NCBI GenBank assembly: GCA_963772165.1
Contig: CAVYWA010000011.1
Coordinates: forward strand, 124,001 to 188,000
Reading direction: 5' to 3'
Length of the DNA: 64,000 nucleotides
Source of the DNA: JAGVPT01 sp963772165
Lineage (GTDB): Bacteria > Bacteroidota > Ignavibacteria > UBA10030 > UBA8401
Position numbers and translations under genes: made by a program. This document shows, piece after piece, positions 1-7,412 of the stretch. Position 1 is the stretch's first letter. Every line of letters starts with the position of its first letter. The notes under the pieces were generated by a model. It saw only the letters and a program-made list of their open reading frames with translations, had not been told where the DNA came from and did not search any database.

Positions 1-6
1 ATTGCT

Positions 7-1329
7 GTGTTTGATACCCTTACTCAAAAATTAGATTCTGTTCTCAAGCGGCTTCGCGGAGAAGGAAGAATTTCCGAAGCGAACATTGCGGAGATGCTGC
101 GCGAAGTTCGCAAGGTCTTGCTCGATGCGGACGTCAACTATAAAGTCGTAAAGCAGTTCATCGACAACGTCCAGCAGAAGTCGCTTGGCAAAGAAGTTGT
201 CACGAGCATCGCGCCCGGCCAGCTCATCGTGAAAATAATCCACGATGAACTGGTTGTGTTGTTGGGGACCGCGAAAGCCGACATCGTGATCTCGCAGACG
301 CCGCCGTCGGTTATCCTGATTGCAGGACTGCAGGGATCGGGGAAAACGACTTTCGCTGGAAAGCTGGCAAATTTATTGAAGTCGAAGGGCCGCAGCCCGC
401 TTCTCGTTGCGGCGGATGTCTACCGTCCTGCGGCGATCGACCAGTTGATCATGCTCGGCGGGCAGATTGAAGTTCCCGTTTTCTCCAGCAGGACGGACAC
501 GGCGATCGACATTGCGAAGAACAGCATTGAGCACGCGCGAAAGAATGCACGGGACACCGTGATCATCGATACGGCAGGCCGCTTGCATGTGGATGAAGAA
601 ATGATGCGTGAGGTTGAGAGCATCAAGTCATCCGTCCAGCCCCATGAAATATTGTTCGTCGTGGATGCGATGACGGGACAGGATGCGGTCAACACGGCAA
701 AGGCGTTTCACGACCGCCTCAATTTTGACGGCGTCGTTCTTACAAAACTCGACGGCGATACGCGCGGTGGTGCCGCCCTCTCTATCCGCTCGATCGTCGA
801 GAAACCGATCAAGTTTGTCGGAACCGGTGAAAAGCTCGACGCCCTTGAGCAGTTCCATCCCGACCGCATGGCGTCGAGGATTCTCGGCATGGGGGATATC
901 GTTACGCTTGTTGAGAAAGCCCAGCAGACGTTCGACAAGGACAAGGCACAGCAGCTTGAACAAAAAATACGAAAGTCGCAATTTACGCTCGAAGATTTTT
1001 ACAGCCAGCTCCAGGAAATCAAAAAAATGGGTCCGTTGAGCCAGGTGCTGTCGATGATTCCCGGAGCGAACAAGCTCGGCAACGTGAACGATGTTGACGA
1101 AAAAGAGATGAAATATGTTGAGGCCATGATCCTGTCGATGACGATTGAAGAACGGCAGCACCCCGCGATCATCAACGGATCGCGGCGAAAGCGCATTGCC
1201 ACAGGGAGCGGAAGATCCGTGCAGGAAGTGAACAAGCTTCTCAAGCAGTTTTTCGAGATGCAAAAAATGATGAAGAATTTTACAAAAGGAAAGAATGTCG
1301 GGCGCATGATGGCGCAGCGTTTCCACTGA
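7..1329 (+). CDS. ffh: Signal recognition particle protein Ffh
   Basis: GTPase subunit of the bacterial signal recognition particle, which binds hydrophobic signal sequences on ribosomes together with 4.5S RNA and delivers them to FtsY at the membrane. The 440-residue product has an N-terminal helical domain, a G domain with a P-loop around residue 105 (GLQGSGKTT), DTAGR and TKLDG motifs, and a C-terminal M domain with Met-rich helices and the usual GSGRS-type RNA-binding segment. Length is normal for Ffh. The start is GTG at position 7; an earlier start lies outside the window and cannot be excluded. It heads a tight run of translation genes (rpsP, khpA, rimM, trmD, rplS), an order widely conserved in bacteria. 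Confidence 0.97.
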   Translation: MFDTLTQKLDSVLKRLRGEGRISEANIAEMLREVRKVLLDADVNYKVVKQFIDNVQQKSLGKEVVTSIAPGQLIVKIIHDELVVLLGTAKADIVISQTPPSVILIAGLQGSGKTTFAGKLANLLKSKGRSPLLVAADVYRPAAIDQLIMLGGQIEVPVFSSRTDTAIDIAKNSIEHARKNARDTVIIDTAGRLHVDEEMMREVESIKSSVQPHEILFVVDAMTGQDAVNTAKAFHDRLNFDGVVLTKLDGDTRGGAALSIRSIVEKPIKFVGTGEKLDALEQFHPDRMASRILGMGDIVTLVEKAQQTFDKDKAQQLEQKIRKSQFTLEDFYSQLQEIKKMGPLSQVLSMIPGANKLGNVNDVDEKEMKYVEAMILSMTIEERQHPAIINGSRRKRIATGSGRSVQEVNKLLKQFFEMQKMMKNFTKGKNVGRMMAQRFH

Positions 1330-1382
1330 GTTGCATATTAATCGGCATCTACTCATATTTATAGAAAAAAGGAGATACAGCT

Positions 1383-1832
1383 TTGGCAGTCAAATTACGA
1401 CTTCAACGAATGGGCAAGAAGAAACAACCCATTTACAAGATTGTGGCGGTAGATTCGCGCAGAAAGCGCGATGGGCGGTTTATCGACGCCGTGGGTGCCT
1501 ATAACCCGAGCACCAACCCCATGACCATTACACTGAAGGAAGACCGCATTTTTCACTGGCTTGAACGGGGCGCCCAGCCGACCGATACGGTGAAGAATTT
1601 GTTGAGCCGGAAAGGCGTGTGGTTGAAATGGGGTTTGAAAAAGAAAAAAGCCGATGAAGCAACCATCGCTGCCGAATTTGAAAAATGGCAGATGATGCAA
1701 GGGCTGAAGCTGCAGAAAGAAAATGAACGCAGCGCCCGCCGCAACGCCGCGAAGAAGAAAAAGAAGGCTGTCGCGCAAGAGGCTCCGGCCCAGCCTGAAG
1801 CAGCCGCTCCGGCAGCTCCTGCGCAAGCGTAA
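1383..1832 (+). CDS. rpsP: 30S ribosomal protein S16
   Basis: Ribosomal protein S16 of the small subunit. The first 80 or so residues match the family (MAVKLRLQRMGKKKQPIYKI start, then DSRRKRDGRFID). The product is 149 residues, longer than the usual 80-100, because of a Lys-rich and then Ala/Pro-rich tail; such tails are common in Bacteroidota-type S16. The start codon is TTG, supported by GGAGA a few bases upstream and by the conserved N-terminus. It lies 53 bp after ffh and before the KH-domain gene, the classical rpsP-rimM-trmD-rplS arrangement. Confidence 0.96.
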   Translation: MAVKLRLQRMGKKKQPIYKIVAVDSRRKRDGRFIDAVGAYNPSTNPMTITLKEDRIFHWLERGAQPTDTVKNLLSRKGVWLKWGLKKKKADEATIAAEFEKWQMMQGLKLQKENERSARRNAAKKKKKAVAQEAPAQPEAAAPAAPAQA

Positions 1833-1955
1833 CGACGGTATTCGTTCGCTGAAGCATTTGTCTCTCCGATGAACGGAAGAAGGCTCAAGCATTCTGGCAG
1901 CTCGGTCATGACGCTATGTTTGCAGTTGTTTTTCGAACAGCTTTAGGAGGTGCAC

Positions 1956-2186
1956 ATGCGGGATTTCATCGAATATATCGCCAAGCAACTTGTCGATAAC
2001 CCGGACGCCGTTTCTCTCGTCGATGAAGAGAAAGAAGGAAAAGTTATCCTCAAGTTGAAAGTGGGGGAAGCAGATGTGGGAAAAATCATCGGCCGCAAAG
2101 GCCGGACAGCCCAGGCGATGAGAGTTCTTTTAAGTGCGGTTGCGGCAAAGAACGGCAAACGAGCGATGCTTGAAGTGCTGGATTAG
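1956..2186 (+). CDS. khpA: KH-domain RNA-binding protein (KhpA/YlqC family)
   Basis: Small (76-residue) single-KH-domain RNA-binding protein. The KH core is visible as IIGRKGRTAQAMRVL, containing the GxxG loop (GRKG) that contacts single-stranded RNA. In firmicutes the homologue KhpA pairs with KhpB/Jag and affects cell division and small RNAs; its role in this phylum is not established. The ATG at 1956 is preferred over an in-frame GTG at 1950 because the AGGAGG at 1945-1950 is then correctly spaced. Its position between rpsP and rimM is a conserved operon context. Confidence 0.9.
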   Translation: MRDFIEYIAKQLVDNPDAVSLVDEEKEGKVILKLKVGEADVGKIIGRKGRTAQAMRVLLSAVAAKNGKRAMLEVLD

Positions 2187-2197
2187 ATGCCGGTACC

Positions 2198-2782
2198 GTG
2201 GTAAACCTGAATGTGCGGAGAGCTGTGAAATCACATCAAGCGGCGCATCCTCAACTGCGTGCAGTCGGCGTTGTCGCGAAAGTTTTCGGCGTGAAAGGAG
2301 AAGTGAAGGTACATTCCTATTCACGGACGTACGATGAGTTTGAAAAACTTGGTTCCGTGCTGGCGGGGAAGAGCGAAGACAAGGTTGTCGAGAGAAAGAT
2401 TGAAAAAATTTTACGGCGCGGAAACGAGATCTACGTAAAATTTCTTGATGTGAATGACCGAAACGCATCGGAAGCCTTGGTCGGTCATTTTTTATTTGTT
2501 GAAGAAACGGCGCAGAAACGGCTGTCGCCCGGCGAGTTCTTTGTGGACGACATTATCGGACTTTCCGTCTGCGATTCTGAGAAGAGGATACTCGGCATCG
2601 TTGGAGACGTCATCCGGTACCCTGCTCAGGATATTTATGTTGTTAAGACCGGCAGAGGTGAAGTGATGGTGCCGGCGGTGCGCGATATAGTCCGTGCTGT
2701 CGATGTCGAAAATCGAACGATCACGATCGATCCCCCGGAGGGTCTTTTTGACGGGCGCGCAGGCGTTTCGCCGGATCGTTGA
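2198..2782 (+). CDS. rimM: Ribosome maturation factor RimM
   Basis: Assembly factor for the 30S subunit head that binds S19. The 194-residue product shows the N-terminal RimM domain (VGVVAKVFGVKGEVKV) and a PRC-barrel-like C-terminal half (EFFVDDIIGLSV, then DIYVVKTGRGEVMVPAV). The annotated start is GTG at 2198, giving about 20 residues before the conserved part, so a somewhat later start is possible. The stop overlaps the region just before trmD, and the two are almost certainly cotranscribed. Confidence 0.95.
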   Translation: MVNLNVRRAVKSHQAAHPQLRAVGVVAKVFGVKGEVKVHSYSRTYDEFEKLGSVLAGKSEDKVVERKIEKILRRGNEIYVKFLDVNDRNASEALVGHFLFVEETAQKRLSPGEFFVDDIIGLSVCDSEKRILGIVGDVIRYPAQDIYVVKTGRGEVMVPAVRDIVRAVDVENRTITIDPPEGLFDGRAGVSPDR

Positions 2783-2805
2783 AAAGTGCGAGAGATGGAA
2801 GCGTT

Positions 2806-3492
2806 ATGAGCATACGGATCGATATTCTCTCAGCAATACCGAAGCTGCTTGTCAGCCCGCTCAATGAGAGCATTCTGAAAATTGCGCAGGAGAAAAAGCT
2901 GGCGGAAATCGTCGTGCACGATCTGCGGGCATTTACTCACGACAAACATCATACACTCGACGAACCGCCGTATGGCGGCGGGGCCGGCATGATTCTGAAA
3001 CCGGAGCCGATCGTCGAATGTATTGAGTCGCTGCAGGCGCAGAGGACATACGATGAAATCATCTATGTGAGTGCGGATGGTGAGCCGTTTACACAAAAAA
3101 TCGCCAACGACTTATCTTTGAAATCGAACGTTATGATCCTTTGCGGGCATTACAAAGGAGTCGATGAGCGCGTCAGGCAAACCGTCATAACGCGTGAGAT
3201 CTCGATCGGCGACTATGTGCTGACGGGCGGTGAACTTGCTGCGCTGGTGATTGCCGATGCCGTGGTGAGAGTGATACCGGGAGTGATCGGAGACGGGGAA
3301 TCGGCGCTGTCGGATTCGTTTCAGGACGGGTTATTGGACAGCCCGCATTACACCCGGCCGCCGGAATACCGCGGCATGAAAGTGCCGGAAGTCCTGCTTT
3401 CGGGGAATCACAAGGAGATTGCCGCATGGCGCGATGAGGAGCGAAAGAAGCGGACCGAAGAGCGCCGCGAAGATTTGATTCATAAAAAATAA
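2806..3492 (+). CDS. trmD: tRNA (guanine-N1)-methyltransferase TrmD
   Basis: SPOUT-class methyltransferase that makes m1G37 in tRNAs with a G36, preventing +1 frameshifting. Diagnostic features are RIDILSAIP at the N-terminus, PPYGGGAGMILKPEP, the trefoil-knot segment IGDYVLTGGELAALVIADA and LLSGNHKEIAAWR near the C-terminus. A TTG at 2779 in frame would overlap rimM; the ATG at 2806, preceded by a GGAAG, gives the standard N-terminus and 228 residues. It is separated from rplS by 147 bp that carry an inverted repeat. Confidence 0.96.
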   Translation: MSIRIDILSAIPKLLVSPLNESILKIAQEKKLAEIVVHDLRAFTHDKHHTLDEPPYGGGAGMILKPEPIVECIESLQAQRTYDEIIYVSADGEPFTQKIANDLSLKSNVMILCGHYKGVDERVRQTVITREISIGDYVLTGGELAALVIADAVVRVIPGVIGDGESALSDSFQDGLLDSPHYTRPPEYRGMKVPEVLLSGNHKEIAAWRDEERKKRTEERREDLIHKK

Positions 3493-3507
3493 TAGTTAAT
3501 AAAAAAT

Positions 3508-3578
3508 CTCATGCGGAGTCGCAAAACCGCCAATGTTTAATTTTTAATGTATTTTTCGTCTTTGCGACTTTGCGTGAG
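3508..3578. repeat. Intergenic inverted repeat, CGCAAAG type
   Basis: Two arms of about 22 nt, 3508-3529 and 3557-3578, are reverse complements with about four mismatches; each contains a core of the form AGTCGCAAA. The spacer is AT-rich. The repeat lies between trmD and rplS in the middle of the operon. Related arms occur beside the GxxExxY gene (6772-6800 and 7232-7261) and inside the palindromic element at 58053-58214. Confidence 0.7.
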
Positions 3579-3639
3579 GCGACGTTCACGTATCTTTACA
3601 AAGTTTCAAAAATAACAAGTTAACAACCGGAGTACAACA

Positions 3640-3981
3640 ATGAGCAAGATCAAATTGGTAGAAGCAACACAACTCAAAACGAACATCCCCGAGTTTACGA
3701 CGGGCGATACGCTGAATGTCCACGTGCGTGTCATCGAAGGCGATAAAGAACGCATCCAGCAATTTCAGGGCGTCGTGATCGGCAAGCGGGGAAGCGGAAT
3801 GGGCGCGACCTTTAGGATCAGGAAAGTATCCGATGGCGTGGGCGTTGAGAGAATTTTCCCCACGCACTCTCCACGCATCGCCAAAATTGAAAAGATTAAA
3901 TCGAGCAAGGTCCGCCGTGCGAAGCTCTACTATTTGCGTGACCTTGCCGCAAAACAGATCCGCCAGAAAACCAGCAACTGA
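3640..3981 (+). CDS. rplS: 50S ribosomal protein L19
   Basis: Large-subunit ribosomal protein L19, at the 30S-50S interface. The 113-residue protein carries the family hallmarks FTTGDTLNVHVRVIEGDKERIQQ, FQGVVIGKRG, ERIFPTHSP and KVRRAKLYYLRDL. The length is normal. The ATG is preceded by CCGGAG. It closes the translation operon; the next reading frame (mqnA-like) begins 8 nt after its stop. Confidence 0.97.
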   Translation: MSKIKLVEATQLKTNIPEFTTGDTLNVHVRVIEGDKERIQQFQGVVIGKRGSGMGATFRIRKVSDGVGVERIFPTHSPRIAKIEKIKSSKVRRAKLYYLRDLAAKQIRQKTSN

Positions 3982-3988
3982 GCCCTGC

Positions 3989-4792
3989 GTGCCCGGAAAT
4001 CAATTTCGAATAGGGGCAATCCCCGATTTCTATTGCCGGCCGGTTATCTTCGGATTACAGCAACCGGAAAGTCCCGCTGCGGCGGGACTTTTCTTTGAGA
4101 GCACCGGAGTGAACACCGAGCGTATTCTCAACGACGAATGCGATGCGGCTCTGATCGGGCCCGTCGAGTTTGCACGCAACAGTTCGGACTTTTCGCTGTA
4201 TCCGTCGGTCGGCGTTTCCTCGCGTGGGGAAAGCCGGACGAGCATGCTGTGCGTGAACCAAAATATTCGCGCGATCACTTCCGTCGCCGTCGGCGCAGTT
4301 TCTTCATCCGATATTATCCTGGCCAAAATCATCCTTTCCGAAAAATTTGAACAAGAAATTGTCATCGTGCCGGTGATCGGCTCGGTGCAGCAAATGCTGC
4401 TGAAGGCCGATGCCGCCCTTCTTACGGGCAACGCACTGCTCGCTTCACGGTGGGAAGGGCCGACGCTCGATCTCGTCGATGAGTGGTCCGACATGACAGA
4501 CCTGCCGTTCGTCCATCTCCTCTGCGCCGCCCGAAAAGAGAAACACAAGAAAGAAATTGCATCGCTGCTTCTCACCTCCATGGAAAAAGGGATCGCTTCA
4601 CTTCCCGCCATTGCTGCACAGCAATCGAAAGAATTGTCCCTTCCCGTTGATGAGATAGAACAGCAACTTGAAGACTATGCGTACGGTTTCGACGATGAAG
4701 CCCGTGAAGCTCTGGGCGAATTTTTCCGTTACGCATTCTACCTCGGTATCTTCCCCGACGTGCCGGAGATAGATGTATTCGGGAACGAGTAA
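3989..4792 (+). CDS. MqnA/MqnD-family menaquinone biosynthesis protein (futalosine pathway)
   Basis: Periplasmic-binding-protein-like fold family. MqnA is chorismate dehydratase, the first step of the futalosine route to menaquinone. The N-terminus FRIGAIPDFYCRPVIFGLQ resembles the RIGxxxYLNxxPLxYGL start of MqnA, and CDAALIGPVEF, SRTSM and ADAALLTGNAL fit the substrate-binding lobes. The open frame extends upstream into rplS, so I place the start at GTG 3989, 8 nt after rplS; it has no good ribosome binding site. The product is about 267 residues, near normal. A terminator-like hairpin (4068-4096) lies inside its first 40 codons, which is odd. MqnA is more likely than MqnD, but sequence alone does not decide. 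Confidence 0.72.
   Translation: MPGNQFRIGAIPDFYCRPVIFGLQQPESPAAAGLFFESTGVNTERILNDECDAALIGPVEFARNSSDFSLYPSVGVSSRGESRTSMLCVNQNIRAITSVAVGAVSSSDIILAKIILSEKFEQEIVIVPVIGSVQQMLLKADAALLTGNALLASRWEGPTLDLVDEWSDMTDLPFVHLLCAARKEKHKKEIASLLLTSMEKGIASLPAIAAQQSKELSLPVDEIEQQLEDYAYGFDDEAREALGEFFRYAFYLGIFPDVPEIDVFGNE
4068..4096 (+). terminator. Terminator-like hairpin inside the 5' end of the mqnA-like frame
   Basis: Perfect 10-bp stem (4068-4077 with 4082-4091), 4-nt loop TGCG, followed by TTTCTTT. By position it could end the ffh-rplS transcript, but it overlaps codons of the mqnA-like frame. Either the hairpin is an attenuator or the gene's true start is downstream. Confidence 0.55.
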
Positions 4793-4822
4793 TCACGGAA
4801 ATTCTTTCCACTCGCACCGAAC

Positions 4823-4948
4823 TATCACCAGCTTGAGATCAAAGTCGAGAAACACGACGAAGAACTGCAGACGATTTTCGAAGCTATACACCAATTGATG
4901 GCCCTTTTGAAGAATCCAAAACGGAAAATTGGATTCTGCATTTCATGA
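4823..4948 (+). pseudogene. C-terminal remnant of an ORF6N-domain protein
   Basis: Reading 4823-4948 in frame gives a 41-residue tail (YHQLEIKVEKHDEELQTIFE, then AIHQLM and a KPKRKIGF-like end) that aligns with the last 40 residues of the intact ORF6N gene at 36561-37073 (LEMRIDKHDD, IFEAIRQLM, KPKRPIGF). No start codon, ORF6N domain or upstream homologous sequence remains, so this is a 3' stub of a second copy lost to deletion. It fills most of the 250-bp gap between the mqnA-like gene and recN. Confidence 0.75.
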
Positions 4949-5042
4949 CCATGGAATGCCATGACCCCGAGTCAAGGCAGACTACTTGTTGAAGCCGTCC
5001 CCACAGGTTGAAACTCTCCCAAATTCAGCGTAACTTCATTCC

Positions 5043-6773
5043 ATGTTGCATTCCCTGTACGTTAAAAATTATGCATTGATAGAGGAAATCAGCGTTACCT
5101 TCGAGCGCGGCCTCAACATTATCACCGGGGAAACCGGTGCCGGGAAGTCGATTCTCATCGACGCGCTGAGTTTGCTCCTTGGTGAACGCGCCAGTTCCGA
5201 TGTCGTCCGCAAGGGAGCGGAGAAGGCAATCGTTGAAGGGGCGTTTATCGTTACCGGCTCGCCGAAAATTCAATCCCTCTTAAAAGACAACGACATCGAA
5301 TCGCTAGGCGAAATGATTGTCCGCCGGGAAATTTCGGCGAAGGGGCAAAGCCGCTGTTTCATGAACGACTCTCCCGTTTCTCTCGCGCTTCTGAAGGAAG
5401 CGGGCGACGTGCTCGTTGACCTCCACGGACAGCACGACCACCAGGCATTGCTTAGGCCGGAAACCCATATCGATTTTCTCGACGATTTCGGAGGAGATGA
5501 AATCGTTCTCTCGGAATATCGTCAATCCTACAAAAAGCTCTCCGACCTCTTTTTAAAAAAACACAATCTGCGGGAACAAGAGCATCGCCTGAAAGAAAAG
5601 AAGGATCTGTACGAATTTCAGATGAAGGAAATTGATGCCATCAGTCCGCAGCGTGGAGAAGAAGAAACGCTTGAATCGGAATTGAAGCTCCTGGAAAATG
5701 CCGAGAAACTGCATGAACTGACTTCACAGGTGAGCCAGCTTTTATACGAAGGGGAATCTTCGGTACATGATAACCTGGTTCTTGCATGGAAACAGATCGA
5801 AGCGCTGCGGGAGATCGACTCCGTTTTTACCGATGCTGCGGGCGAAGCGAAATCTGCAGAAATTATTGTGGAGGAATTGTCGAAGTTCATTCAATCGTAC
5901 AACGCGAAAATTGAATTCAACCCTGAGAAGCTCGAGCAGATCCGCGAACGCCTCGGCCAATTCTCCCTGCTGAAAAAGAAATACGGCGGCACACTTGAAT
6001 CTCTCCTTGAGCACCGCTTAAAGATCGGCAATGAATTTTCGCTTGCCGAAAATTTTGAAAAAGAGCTGACGGCAATTGAGTCCGCGATCTCGGCCGAACG
6101 CAAGGTCTGCTCGGCTGCGGCGCAGCAGCTGACGGAAAAACGCCGCGACGCGGCAAAAAGGATCGAAAAATCCATTATCGCCTCACTTGCCGACCTTGGA
6201 ATCACGAATGCAAAATTTTCAGTCAGCATTTCCAATGTGCCGTTCAAAGCGGGGGCAAACAACGGAGATGCCGCCGCGGCCGATGTGTTCGTACAAATAG
6301 GAAAAGAATACTACGAAGCGACGGCAAAAGGAATCGATGTTGTGGAATTTTTTATTTCGACCAATGTCGGCGAGGATGTGAAGCCGCTGGCGAAAGTCGC
6401 GTCGGGGGGAGAAATTTCCCGCGTGATGCTCGCCCTGAAATCCGCCCTCGCCGCTTCGGATAAGGTCCCGCTGCTTATCTTTGATGAGATTGACGTTGGC
6501 GTCAGCGGACGCATTGGTCAAGCAGTAGGTTTGAGTTTAAAAAAACTTGCTGCGCTTCACCAGATTATTACGATCACTCACCTTCCGCAAATTGCCGGAT
6601 TGGCGGATACGCATTTTGCGGTCGAGAAAATTGAAGATGGTAAACGGACGACAACCCGTTTGCGCAAGCTGGATGTCGAAGAACGAGTTCGTGAAGTTGC
6701 AAAATTAATGAGCGGGGAAAAGATAACGGAGGCGGGGTTAAAAAGCGCGAAGGAATTGATGGGTTTGAGATAA
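5043..6773 (+). CDS. recN: DNA repair protein RecN
   Basis: SMC-like ATPase of recombinational double-strand-break repair. The N-terminal half-ATPase has LYVKNYALI and the Walker A GETGAGKS (residues 29-36). Helical coiled-coil arms follow (about 150-370), then the C-terminal half with the signature KVASGGEISRVMLAL, Walker B LLIFDEIDVGVSG and ITHLPQIAGLAD. The length, 576 residues, is normal. The ATG at 5043 begins exactly at the conserved N-terminus. The gene stands alone on the + strand between an ORF6N remnant and the GxxExxY module. Confidence 0.96.
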   Translation: MLHSLYVKNYALIEEISVTFERGLNIITGETGAGKSILIDALSLLLGERASSDVVRKGAEKAIVEGAFIVTGSPKIQSLLKDNDIESLGEMIVRREISAKGQSRCFMNDSPVSLALLKEAGDVLVDLHGQHDHQALLRPETHIDFLDDFGGDEIVLSEYRQSYKKLSDLFLKKHNLREQEHRLKEKKDLYEFQMKEIDAISPQRGEEETLESELKLLENAEKLHELTSQVSQLLYEGESSVHDNLVLAWKQIEALREIDSVFTDAAGEAKSAEIIVEELSKFIQSYNAKIEFNPEKLEQIRERLGQFSLLKKKYGGTLESLLEHRLKIGNEFSLAENFEKELTAIESAISAERKVCSAAAQQLTEKRRDAAKRIEKSIIASLADLGITNAKFSVSISNVPFKAGANNGDAAAADVFVQIGKEYYEATAKGIDVVEFFISTNVGEDVKPLAKVASGGEISRVMLALKSALAASDKVPLLIFDEIDVGVSGRIGQAVGLSLKKLAALHQIITITHLPQIAGLADTHFAVEKIEDGKRTTTRLRKLDVEERVREVAKLMSGEKITEAGLKSAKELMGLR

Positions 6774-6800
6774 ACCGCAAAGGACGCAGGGGGCGCGAAG
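6772..6800 (+). repeat. Left inverted repeat of the GxxExxY module
   Basis: 29-nt arm starting in the stop region of recN, containing CCGCAAAGGACGCAGG and GCGCGAAG. It is the reverse complement, with about five mismatches, of 7232-7261 on the other side of the GxxExxY gene. It is related to the CGCAAAG arms at 3508-3578 and 58088-58165. Confidence 0.75.
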
Positions 6801-6833
6801 GGAAAAGTAAAAAATCATATAGGGGGAAATTCG

Positions 6834-7211
6834 ATGACGGAGGATCAGCTATCTAAAGTAGCTATAGATTGTGCGATGAGAGTTCACACTATGCTTGGAG
6901 CAGGATTACTTGAGTCTGCTTATGAAGAGTGCTTGTTTTATGAACTCTCACAAAAGCGCATTGCTGTTGAGCGTCAAAAGCCGATGCCACTCGTTTACTG
7001 TAACGTGAAACTAGATTGTGGATACAGAATTGACCTTTTACTGGAGGGGAAGCTCATCTTGGAGCTGAAAGCTGTTGAAGCGCTCAACGACGTTCATCTT
7101 GCTCAATTGTTGACGTACCTAAAACTATCAGGCTGTAAACTCGGATTGTTAATTAATTTCAACGTAGCACATTTAAGAGACGGCATTAAGAGAGTTGTCC
7201 TCCATCTTTAG
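6834..7211 (+). CDS. GxxExxY family protein
   Basis: 125-residue member of the GxxExxY family, whose molecular role is unknown. The signature is at residues 24-30 (G-x-x-E-x-x-Y within LGAGLLESAYEE). Residues D67, E77 and K79 (RIDLLLEGK, then LILELKA) form a PD-(D/E)xK-like pattern, so a nuclease-type fold is plausible. ATG 6834 is preceded by AGGGGGAAA. The gene is less GC-rich than its neighbours and sits exactly between two inverted repeats (6772-6800, 7232-7261), looking like an inserted module between recN and cysS. Activity is inference; the family name is secure. Confidence 0.9.
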   Translation: MTEDQLSKVAIDCAMRVHTMLGAGLLESAYEECLFYELSQKRIAVERQKPMPLVYCNVKLDCGYRIDLLLEGKLILELKAVEALNDVHLAQLLTYLKLSGCKLGLLINFNVAHLRDGIKRVVLHL

Positions 7212-7231
7212 TCAAAATGGAAAGACCATTT

Positions 7232-7261
7232 CTTCGCGCTCCTTTGCGTCCATAGCGGTTA
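7232..7261 (-). repeat. Right inverted repeat of the GxxExxY module
   Basis: Reverse complement reads AACCGCTATGGACGCAAAGG followed by AGCGCGAAG, matching the left arm at 6772-6800 with a few mismatches. Together the arms bracket about 430 bp holding only the GxxExxY gene. The remaining bases to cysS (7262-7412) show no gene. Confidence 0.75.
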
Positions 7262-7412
7262 ATGAAGTCTATTTTTCTCGTTAGGTCAACTTGGTCCTGC
7301 GGTAAAGTTAAACCGATTCTGCTTCTCCTCTCGGAAGAAAAAAATGATTAATAGTTTCATCTCAGCCATCAAACCAAGAAAAGCCAATACCTAATATCCA
7401 GACCCAAAGAAA

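Noticed and set aside
628..1356. 242-codon minus-strand frame opposite ffh
   Set aside because: Fully antisense to a clear ffh gene; His/Leu/Arg-rich text typical of the complement of a coding strand.
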